A DNA stretch of 64,000 nucleotides from Auricularia sp. M13 (lineage: Eukaryota; Basidiomycota; Agaricomycetes; Auriculariales; Auriculariaceae), in contig CM073198.1 of assembly GCA_037042915.1 (NCBI GenBank), positions 1,736,001 through 1,800,000 on the forward strand, in the 5' to 3' direction. Below are positions 54,994 through 64,000 of the stretch, in pieces (position 1 is the first letter of the stretch; every line of letters begins with the position of its first letter). Both the position numbers and the translations under genes were made by a program. A model generated the notes under the pieces. That model saw only the letters and a list, made by a program, of their open reading frames with translations. It was not told the origin of the DNA and did no database searches.

Positions 54994-57333
54994 ATGGCCC
55001 GGGCACACGCAAAGTCCAAGCGCCAGAAGACGGGCCCGGCGACCCTCGAGCGCTGGGACAAGGCGGCCGACATCCCGCTGGACGCGCAGGAGCAGTGTGC
55101 GTGCGTTTTGTCAGCGCTTTCTCTTGAGCTTTGTCGTCGGGATGCTGAGACGGCCTCGCAGTCCATGAGCAGCGCGATCGGATATTGCTCGAGGGCGAGG
55201 AGGACGCGGACGATGATTTTGCGGAGGACGACGAAGTGTTTGCGCTTCGTGGCGTCGGCGACGATGACAGCGACTCCGACCCCGGTTCTCCCTCGGCATC
55301 CGACGACGACGACGAGCCGGTGATGACGACAAAAGCCAAGTCGAAATCGGCGGGCAAAAAGAAAATTAAAAGCAAAAGCGCGCAGCAATCGGACGAGCAC
55401 TCGTCGGACTCGTCATCGGAGGACGAGGGCTGGGGGCGCAAGAAGAGCGCCTACTACGCGGACGACGACGTCGCAAGCGACGACGACGAGGCCGCCGAGC
55501 TGCAGGAGGCCGAGGTCCGGCGCGTGCAGGCAAAGGCGCGCGCCGCGCTCACCGACGACGACTTCGGCCTCGGCGACCTGCGCATCGCCGACACCGCCGC
55601 GGCCCCCGCCGAGTGCGCCTACCGCCCCCGTCCCACGCCCTGTATGCGCTGACTGTCGTCAAGCAGCGATCCGGATGCAGTGACGCTGGCGCCCGCCGCA
55701 CCGCCACCGCCCCCAGACCTGGCGCGCCAGAGCCCGGAGACGCTCGCGCTCGCGCGCGAGTGGGACGACGTCGCGCACGCCGTGCTGCGCGCCGAACGCG
55801 CCGTCGAAAAGTGCGTGTCGCCTCATTTATGCATGCGTGATGGCGATGGCATGGGCTGGCGGCCCCTGACCCGACCCAGCCGCGCGCGCATGCTAATCAA
55901 TCGATTAAACTTCCGCGCCTGACCGCATATGCGCACATCCATCCAGGACACAGCAGGCCGACCCGGACGCGCTCTCGCTGGGCCTGCTGCACGTGCACCA
56001 CCGTACGCATTCAATATCCGGCGCAAGATGATTGAGACTGATGCGGCGTGATGGTGGCGCGGATAGAGACGCTGCTGACGTACGCGACGACCCTCGCGTT
56101 CTACTTCCGCCTGCGCACGTCGGAGCGGTACACTGCGCGGCCTGCATTGCTACGCGAGCACCCTATCCTGCGCCGTTTGCTCGTGCTTAAGCAGGCGCTG
56201 TCGACGCTTGAGGACCTCGATTTCGGCGGCGATAGCGATAGCGATGAGCTCAGCTCCGATGCTTCGGACGACCTCAGTACCGATGCGGACTTGGATGACG
56301 AGGATCTGGACGCGGACGACGGCTGGAAACAGCTCGAGCTCGCCGAGCTGCTTGCCGATTCGAAGAAATACGGCAATGGCGAAGACGACTTTGGCGAGGA
56401 CGTCTCAACGGCCAAGCGTAAACGCCGCGTCGCTGTAAAACCCGCTGCGCCCCCGCCGCTCGAACTCGCACCCAAAAGCAAACCCAAAAAGAAGGGCAAA
56501 AAGAACGCGGATGCCAAACAGGTATTCGACCTCGTCGAGCCGGCGTTCGTCGCGTCGCGCGCGCCTAAGCTGCCCACGGTGTCCGAGACGGACGAGTTCG
56601 GCGACCCGCTGGCTATGCAGGCCGCCGATGCTGCCGACAAGAAGGCGCGCCGGCACACGCTGCGCTTCCATGCCGCGAAGATCGAGAGCGCCAGCGCGCG
56701 CCGGAAGGGCAAGCGCGTCGAGATGGGCGGAGACGAGGATGTGCCGTATCCTGAGCGCAAGAAGGAGAAGGAGAAGCGGCAGGCGGAGGAGCTCGAGAGA
56801 CGACGAGCGAAGTTGGGCCTCGGCGGCGAGGATTTGGACCCGGATGCGGAGGACGAGCCGAAGCAGAAGAAGAGGCGGCGCGAGGAAGAGGATGGGATGG
56901 AGGTTGATGGGGACGAGGATGCGGACGGGTATTACCAGCTCGTCGCTGGTGCGCGCAAAGCGGCCAAGAAGGCGAAGAAGGAGCAGTACGACGCCGAGCG
57001 CGCTGCCCAACGGTGCGCATTTTCACCAGGCCAATATTATGCGAAGCTAACTACGATTTCTGTTCACGCAGCGTGGTGGAAGACGATGGCGCGCAGGACG
57101 GCCCACGAGCCCTGACGCGCGCGATCCTGAAGAACAAGGGCCTGACGCCGCACCGCGCCAAGAGCGTGCGCAACCCGCGCGTGAAGAAACGGTTGCGGTA
57201 CGAGAAGGCGCAGAAACGCGTCGCGAGCCAGCGCGCGGTGTTCAAGGGCGGGCTTGCCAGCAGCAAGGGCGTGTACGAGGGCGAGCGCAGCGGCATCAAC
57301 CCGCGCGTCGTCAAGTCCACCAAGCTCGGCTAG
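54994..57333 (+). CDS. UTP3: UTP3/SAS10, small-subunit processome protein
   Basis: This nucleolar U3 snoRNP/SSU-processome component is needed for 18S rRNA processing. Start MARAHAKSKRQKTGPATLER. After the first intron come FHEQRDRILLEGEE and a very acidic stretch, then WGRKKSAYYADDDVASDDDE and EVRRVQAKARAAL, characteristic of the family. The central Sas10/Utp3/C1D domain is LLTYATTLAFYFRLRTSERY to HPILRRLLVLKQALSTLEDL. The C-terminal Sas10 domain is RALTRAILKNKGLTPHRAKS, RNPRVKKRLRYEKAQKR and FKGGLASSKGVYEGERSGIN. It ends KSTKLG. There are about five introns; the junction before MVARIETLL is not fully resolved. Confidence 0.93.
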
Positions 57334-57769
57334 GCGTGAGGCAGCGAGCATTGACAGTGCGCTGCAGCAGTGGGCCTGCGCTACCATCTGGAGGGAGTTC
57401 ACGGAACGTTCGGGCGTCATGCGCCGGGCTGGTGCTGACGCTGACACATTCGTGGTGGGGGCACGTGCTCGCCTTGCCGGGAATATTCGGATTTCAAAGC
57501 GTGGGATGGGGAGTGCATTTTTCTGGTTTTCTTATTGTCCTGTTCGTGGTAGGGCTTTTGTTGTCGCGGTGTTTGTAGCGTGCGGCTGTTCCCGGTAGAG
57601 TCGCGGGAGGGCAGTTTATAGCGGGCGTGAAGACCCGCCGGGCCGGGTTCTTTGTAGAGACTTCGGCGTAGGGCGCGAAGTCAGACAGGCCCGCCGCCGC
57701 CCACCCAGCCCTTCCACGCCCGCCGCGCCCCTGTGCACTCTCCACATAACACCTTATCCTTTATCCACC
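57334..57769. other. Intergenic, EPL1 promoter region
   Basis: No gene. The EPL1 start has a good context (CCACCATGG). Confidence 0.6.
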
Positions 57770-60700
57770 ATGGGCGTCCGCGAGAAGACCCGGGCGCGTG
57801 GCCCGCGGATGACGATGAAGACCCGGCTGCGCGTGCTCGTCGGCGACTACGATGTGGAGCCCATCCCGCTCGAGGACGACGAGGAGACCGCGCGCGGCCT
57901 GAGTACTGCCGGCGTCGACGCGGAGGACGCAAATGTGAGTGCGCTGCTGGCCTCGTTTGTGCGCGCGCGGGCGTGGGCCCCCATTGGCTCGGCGGGGGCC
58001 GGTGATGCTCCGCCGGATGCTTGCTTCCGGACCCTTGCCCGCTCGTACCCTGCCACCGCAGCATGCTGACGCTTGCTGTAGGAACACCACTTGCAGGCGG
58101 TGCTCTCCGCTGCTGCGCTGAAGCAGCAGGCGCTGCATGCGCCGCGCCATACACGCTCCCATCATGCCCATAACGACGCCAAGGCGAGCTCGTCGCTCAA
58201 CGTGGCCATCCCCGTGCCCGACGCGACGGGCGTCGCGGACAATTGGGAGGAGCTGTACCCCCGCGGCGTGTTCAAGGAGCCGGTCACGATGATCCGGTTC
58301 TCGGACACCGTCGAGGAGTCGATCCGGGACGGGCTCGCGGGGGACAACGCGACTTACTTTATGGACGAACAGGACCGCAATTGGCTCGACCGCTATATTT
58401 CGCGGAAGGCGAAGGGGAAGGGGAAGGAGAAGGAGCGCGAGGACGAGGGCGCCCCCGCCAATATCACCGAGGATGAGTTCGAGCTCGTTATGGGCATGTT
58501 CGAGCGCCATGTTGCGCGCGCTAATATGCACCTCGATGTGGTGCGTGTTCGCGTTCTGTTCTGGTTTTGTTTTTTTCTTGACCGTTGCTCATGTGGTTGT
58601 GTGTAGGATTTTCGCAGGGAGAACTTGCCCAAGTTCTCAGAATTCGAGCCCGACTTTCGCAATATTAGCCAATACGACTTCGCCGCTATGAAGACTCCAG
58701 AATGGCTGCCTCCCCCTGCGCAGCTGGTGCGCATCGCCCAGGCGGTATACCAGCACTGGTGCATGCGACGCGCCAGGCGTTTTGGCAGCCCGCTCGCGCC
58801 GACGCTCCTCGTGAGTTCACGAGTCTATGCGCCAAACGCACCGGTGCTGACTTATGCTTCAGATGGATGAGACGGCAGACAACGAGAACGACTCGTATCT
58901 GTGTTTCCGCCGTCGTGAGGTCAAGCAGTTGCGCAAGGCTCGAAAGCAGGACCAGGTCACCGTGGACAAGATGATCCGGCTCCAGACGACGCTCAACAAG
59001 AGCCTCGAGCTGGCGCAGCTGATCGTCGAGCGCGAGCGGATGAAGAAGACCGCGTGCATGGAGCAGCGCGCGGTGCTCGAGGCCCGCATCGCCATTGCGA
59101 TGCTGAAGCGCAAGCACGCGGATATCCAGACGCAGGACGACGAGGACATTCTCTTCGAGAAGGAGCGCCGGAAGCGCCCCCGCGTCGAGCCCGCGCCCGT
59201 CGCGCCCGCGCCCGCCCCGGCGCCCGCGGTCCTCCCGCCGACCAAGTCGGCGCGCACAACGCGCAACACCACCGAGCGCCGCGCGACGTCGTCGACGCCG
59301 CCCGTGCGCGTGCTGCCCGATATTGTGAACCGCTATGCGCAGCGGCAGAAGGAGATTACGAACGCGGTCGACCAGGAGCTCGCGAAGCGGCGCGAGGCGG
59401 ACGCCGGGTTCGAGGATGCCTTCGACGTTGCGTTCCAACCGCCGTCCGCGCCCTTGCCCGTGCGCAAGTTCCATGCTGTGGAGGAGGGATCGAGTCGCGC
59501 CGGTGCTTCTGTGTCGCGCATGCGCGTTGGTCGTGGAGGGCGCGTCCGTATGGACCGCATGGTCCCTCGCCCGCCGCATTCCTCGCTGTTTGCGGGTCCC
59601 GCGTTTACCGGCGAGCCTTTGGACGACCACCTCATCCGGCTTTCGTCGCAGTGGAAATTCGATGCGGACACCCCAGCGTCTTCGACTGTGGACCAGGACG
59701 CCGACCGGTTCTTGGTGGACGAGTGGGAAGCAAGGTATATGGCATCTGGGCTCAATCTTTTTGTTTTGTTACTGACATTTATCGTTGCAGCCTTATTAAA
59801 GGACGCATTGGCCTTTTCACCGACACCGACGTTGCGGAAGCCATGCGCATAGAGCAGACCGTGCTTCCGCAACGTCCCACCGTCACGACCACCGTGTCGT
59901 CCTCTGCAGTACCTACGGTGGTGCCTGCAGTAGTTTCCGAGCCTACCCTTCCTCGCATATCGCAACTCTCGACAGCCGCGCGGCAACGGGATATTCGTCC
60001 ATCGCCACCGGCTGTAGTAGCACCACCTGCGGTTCCTGCTGTTCCCTCACCTTCGCCTACGACGGCCGTTCCCCCGCCAGAGCGGACAGCTACGCCGACT
60101 TTCACCCCTATGCCTCCTGCCCCAATTCCGACACCCATTCGACCGCCAAGCGTGGCTCCCGTCGCAGTGGTGCCCCATGCGCCACCACCCCAGGTCCCGT
60201 CCACGCCCCGTCCGTCGACGCCGGCTCCGATTAATATCGCTCGCTCTGGTACGCCTGCTGTGCCAATGCTCCCGCTCCGCCCCGTCAACAACGTCGGCCC
60301 GCGCCTTGCGCCGACGCCAACGCCCAAACCGTACAACGTCCCGCTTCCTTCCACGCCGAACATGAATCACCAGCACCAGAATGTCATGAACGGCATGGAC
60401 GCGGGAATGCTGGCGAACGGGCACAATGGCATGCCGAACGGCATGATGATGCCTCCCAATGGCCACCATCCCACTATGAACGGACATGGACACGCGGGAG
60501 TAATGGCCGGTATGAATATGGCGATGGCCAACGGTATCCGCCCGATGTCACGCGCGACGACTACGACGCCGAACGGGTTCCCCGCCGGCGGCATGCAGGC
60601 GCATATGGGCGTCAATGGCGACGCGTCGGGCAGCCAGCAGCCGCGTGTGCCGTCGCCTGTGCGCCAGAAGCAGCCCGGCGCGAATGGGATGATCAGCATG

Positions 60701-61342
60701 GCGCAGTACAATGCCTGGAAAAGCAACGCTGCGATGATGCCACCGCCTCAGCCGATGAACGGCGCTGTGACCTATGCCGCGCAGGCGCAACCCAGCGCGG
60801 CCCAGCATATGTACTATCCCACGCCGCACACCAACTCCGGCCTCGAGCCTGCTCAGATGACTCAGCTGTTGCAGGCGTTCCGACCGCAACAGTACGCCCA
60901 GCAACAGCAGGCGCTCGCTCAGCACCAGCAACAGCAGGCGCAGGCTCAGCACCAGCAGCACCAGCAGCAGCCACAGCAGCAGCAGTCCCAGCACATGCAG
61001 CAGATGCCCCAGATGGTGTACAAGTCCCCGCAGGGCGTGCGTATGATGAGCGCGAATCAGGCGCAGCAAGCGGCGTACTACTACGCCCAGCAGCAACAGC
61101 ACCAGCAGGCGCAGCAGCAGCAGCTTGCGTTCATGAACATGGCTGCGGCGAATGGCATGGGTGGCGTCGGTGTCGTGCCCATGCAGCAGCATATGGTGCA
61201 GGGCCAGCCGATGATGATGACCGCGAACGGGCAGGGTATGATTTACGCGCCGATGCAACCCCAGCAGGTCGTCCAGCAGCAGCCTCAGCAGCCGCAGGCG
61301 TCCGGCTCGCAGCCGAACGGCGCGCCCGTGCCCGCGCACTAG
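57770..61342 (+). CDS. EPL1: EPL1, enhancer of polycomb-like subunit of the NuA4 histone acetyltransferase
   Basis: EPL1 links the catalytic module to nucleosomes within NuA4. The start MGVREKTRARGPRMTMKTRL is the basic N-terminus. EPcA-domain blocks are WEELYPRGVFKEPVTMIRFS, ATYFMDEQDRNWLDRYI, ITEDEFELVMGMFERHV, NISQYDFAAMKTPEWLPPP, HWCMRRARRFGSPLAPTLL and ENDSYLCFRRREVKQLRKAR, followed by a long helix (LNKSLELAQLIVERERMKK). The C-terminal third (about 59790-61342) is Pro/Thr-rich, then Met/Asn/Gln-rich with long broken Gln runs, ending PVPAH. The last intron joins DEWEA to SLIKGRIGLF. There are about five introns. Confidence 0.93.
60880..61310 (+). repeat. CAG-rich tract coding for broken poly-Gln in EPL1
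   Basis: Clusters of CAG/CAA codons interrupted by His, Ala and Met (QQQALAQHQQQQAQAQHQ and similar). Such tracts vary in length between strains. Confidence 0.8.
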
Positions 61343-62278
61343 CCCCTTGCCACTGGCATCTGTTCTCCGTTGTCCCTGCTTTCCCATCTCTTCCAGGATC
61401 GGAACAGTCTGTTGCTCGTATTTCGTTTTCCTTGTCTCTTTTCTGCCTTTTTTGACGATTTATCTCTTCGCTGCTCGTCTCTTATCAAGACTGGATACCA
61501 CTATCACGCCGTTACCCCACCCCACCCGCCCTCCCCTCTCCTCCTTGCCCTGCCTTGTTCACGCCCACCGCAACCTCGCTGTCGATAACACTTGCTTTCT
61601 GGCCGCGCACCAAGTATTATTACTATCGTATCCCTTTTGCATTCACCACCACCATCCTCCATCTTCCCGACACCCTTCCCCCTTCCGCCCCTTGCTTCCG
61701 CCCGCACACACAGCACACCGCATCCAGTCTTATTCGCTCTCGCATCTGTCTCGGTTTGGTTCTGGTCTCGTCTCGTCTCATCTCGTCTGGTCGGTTCTCG
61801 TGTATTATTATATCGCGCCTCCTTTGTTGCTGTCGTGTGCCTCCCCGAAACAAACAGATTTGTGCAGTTGTACTTTGCCCCATACTTTTTCTCGCCTGAC
61901 TGCAAGTCGTCCAATGATAATGGATTTCCATCAGAAATGAACTTGACGTTTGCAAAGCATCGCGCAATGGGCAAGCGCTTGGTCGATCTCTGCGGAAATG
62001 TGCAGAAAACTGCTCAATGATGTCTATAAATTCCTTCCTAAGGATGATGTTGGCGCGACGGGGAGGCATAGAAGTACAAAGGAATAAATGCGGCGCGATG
62101 GGGCGAGGGGCGAGGTGTGGGATCACTATAGAATATAGCGCGGAGGGGCAGGAGAGCAGTGCTAGCTAGTCAGACAGCGGGGTGAGTCGGGACGGGGCAC
62201 AGATACACGACACATACATAAAATCCGAGAGGAGAAACAAAGGAGAAGCTCGACGAAGTTTGGACAACAGTGCAATAA
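61343..62278. other. Convergent intergenic region, pyrimidine-rich, no gene
   Basis: 3' flanks of EPL1 (+) and the transcription factor gene (-). The strong C/T bias on the plus strand makes open frames by chance. Confidence 0.6.
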
Positions 62279-64000
62279 TTACTGCTGCTGCTGTTGCTGA
62301 GGGGAGAAGATAAGTGGGTATGGCTGCGCCGCACCCGGCGGCGGCGTGTGCTGGTTGCCGAGCATCGGCGACGCGTTGTAGAGCGGGTAGTCGGCCTGCA
62401 CGTGGTCGCCCAGGCCCATGAGGGCCTCTGCGCCGGCAAGGACGGACCCGTCTGCGGCAGTGTGCGCGGGGTGGCCGAAGCCGTTCTGCTGGAAGTGCTG
62501 CAGCCCGTCATGCGGCGCGAAGGGCGCGTGCTGCATGAGCTCGAACTGGGGCTGCATGGGCAGCGCGGGCTGCGGCGGCGTGGGCTGCGGCGACGGGTCC
62601 GCGGAGATGCTCCGGAAGATCTGCTCGAGCTCGTCCGCCTGGTCGAACGCGTCCTCGTACGCGACGCCGTACTGCCGCAACCCATGGATGCAGATCGCCG
62701 TCTCCGGCCGCCCGAGCCGCGCGAGGTGCAGCCCGGCGGCGTACGCGCTGTAGTGCATCACATTCGGGTCCAGGCGGAGGTAGTTCTGTTGCGCGAGGAC
62801 GTTCATCTGCGCGCGCATGCTCGATCAGCCAAACCAGCGGCAGAAACATGTTTAGACGGGGCACGGATACACACCAGCTCCGCGATGCGCAATGCGCCGA
62901 GCCCGGCTTCATTGTGCAGTTTCGTCCGCGTCTCTTCAAATCGCGACAACAGCGAGGGGTCGAGGTGGACGTTTTCCGGCGCATTGATCGGCGCGTCGCT
63001 GGCCATCGAAACAAGGATGCCCGCTTCGCGCAGCTCGCGGATGCCAAATTCCTCGATCGCGTTGAAGAGAATGATCCCTGTGTGGCGGATTAGACACAGA
63101 GGTTCCAGCAGAAGACAACGGCGATAAACATACACATCGTGTGATACGTGGCGTCGCTCGCACCTGTACACAGCGTTTGAGATCTCTGTCGCGGCGTTCT
63201 CGGCATGAATAGGACGGAGAACTCACACATGCTGACGGCTTCGAGGAAGCCCCACTCGTTGCGCGCCGCAAAGTTGGTGAAGTTGGGCATCCCGACCTTC
63301 TCGAGGTGCTTGACGCGCCAGTCGTCCAGCGCCGTGACGATCGCGCAGAGCTGGTCGTACGGAACGCCTTCAGCTTCCGTCTGTGGCACCCAGAGCACCC
63401 GGCACATCTGTCGGGCGCACTTGGTCATGTGGTCTGCGGCGGGATACCAGTGCTGTGGGAAAAAGCGGGTGAGTTAGCACAGTTTAGGTGCTCGGTGTTT
63501 GCACAAGACGGCCGTACCACGAATCCCTGTTGTTCAGGCGACGGCGAGGGCGCCTTCTGATGTGGCGACGACGAGCCCGGGATATCGTAGTGCCAGAAGT
63601 CGACGTTCGAGTCGTTGTCGTCCCTGTGGGAGATGAAATGGCAGTGATGAGCCTGCGCCACTAACATAACAGCATGCGGGAGCCCGAGTACTCACACCAG
63701 TGGCTTGCGACGGAAATAGACCGCGGAGTAAGCATCCGCGAACACCGCCATCCACCAGGCGAAGGTCATCGAGCCCCGCAGGTCAGGGTCTGGCAGGGAT
63801 AGGAGTGTTTGACGGTGGTTAATCTGTGCAGGCACTACCGTCAGCATGGTGAATGCTGATGCCAGGGACGTCGTCGCTTACCCGAAGCTCGACGAGGTGT
63901 CTGATAGCGCAGTTAAGCCAGTACCCACGAAAGCCTGGCCACAGCAGGCGTATCAGTACTGTATGTAGAGTGCATCGGATTGCTGCGGACGGTGCGCACC
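62279..64000 (-). CDS. Fungal-specific transcription factor (fungal_trans domain), C-terminal part, cut by window edge
   Basis: On the minus strand from the right edge: GYWLNCAIRHLVELR; then (after an intron of about 115 nt) DPDLRGSMTFAWWMAVFADA and YSAVYFRRKPL; DSNVDFWHYDIPG; HWYPAADHMTKCARQMCRVL; LDDWRVKHLEKVGMPNF; ILFNAIEEFGIRELREAGIL; SMASDAPINAPENVHLDPSL; and SAYAAGLHLARLGRPETAIC. It closes with a Gln/Pro-rich tail ending FSPQQQQQQ at 62279. This is the layout of the middle-homology and C-terminal regions of Zn(2)Cys(6)-type regulators. The DNA-binding domain would lie beyond 64000 and is not seen, so the class is inferred. At least five introns are visible. Confidence 0.8.

Noticed and set aside
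59054-61342. 762-codon plus-strand frame
   Set aside because: Only the part from about 59790 is the true last exon of EPL1. The first 240 codons are an out-of-frame reading of the preceding EPL1 exon.
1-64000. Search for LTR retrotransposons, LINEs and other virus-like elements
   Set aside because: I saw no reverse transcriptase, integrase, capsid or long terminal repeat signature in any frame. The only elements supported are the Harbinger copy and the MITE.

Overview
The window reads as nuclear DNA of a filamentous basidiomycete, most likely an Agaricomycete (wood- or litter-decay type). Genes are GC-rich and cut by many 45-65 nt GT-AG introns. Intergenic gaps are short. F-box genes are numerous, and there is a PIF/Harbinger transposon of the two-gene fungal kind. 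Calls come from reading translated frames, rebuilding splice junctions by hand and comparing with remembered protein families; no database was searched.

Layout. 0.3-2.3 kb (-): a COG2907-type FAD protein containing a 7-nt and a 5-nt exon. 2.6-6.2 kb (-): the 40S biogenesis factor TSR1, divergent from COQ5 (6.6-7.7 kb, +), with an intron-bearing tRNA-Gly between them. 8.5-10.5 kb (+): an unknown acidic/basic nuclear-type protein. 11.8-14.2 kb (-): a FOX2-like tandem short-chain dehydrogenase with a 9-nt exon and a degenerate second domain. 16.4-19.4 kb: a PIF/Harbinger element with convergent Myb/SANT and DDE transposase genes. 20.2 kb: a small TA-flanked MITE. 20.5-21.6 kb: a decayed coproporphyrinogen oxidase gene, followed by an apparently intact methyltransferase. 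22.9-25.3 kb (-): a secreted DNase-like nuclease. 26.0 kb: a second, identical tRNA-Gly. 26.6-30.0 kb: three decayed relatives of the FOX2-like gene.

30.7-31.4 kb (+): GNAT acetyltransferase. 33.0-35.5 kb (+): a GH94 phosphorylase of the cellobionate type. 37.1-38.6 kb (+): a secreted proteinase-K-like subtilase. 39.4-42.8 kb (+): two F-box genes. 43.0-44.4 kb (-): serine/threonine dehydratase. 45.4-47.1 kb (+): ALG7. 47.7-49.2 kb (+): a third F-box gene. 49.4-52.1 kb: an inverted duplicate pair flanking a small secreted 8-cysteine protein. 52.4-53.0 kb: a further decayed SDR copy. 55.0-57.3 kb (+): the SSU processome protein UTP3/SAS10. 57.8-61.3 kb (+): the NuA4 subunit EPL1. 62.3 kb to the right edge (-): the C-terminal part of a fungal transcription factor.

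The housekeeping genes cover ribosome assembly (TSR1, UTP3), ubiquinone synthesis (COQ5), N-glycan initiation (ALG7) and chromatin acetylation (EPL1). They do not form a cluster or pathway. GH94, the subtilase, the nuclease and the small Cys-rich protein fit a saprotroph. The most unusual features are the very small exons, which are needed to restore conserved motifs, and the local family of FOX2-like SDR genes, of which one looks usable and four are broken. I found no convincing new multi-gene system.
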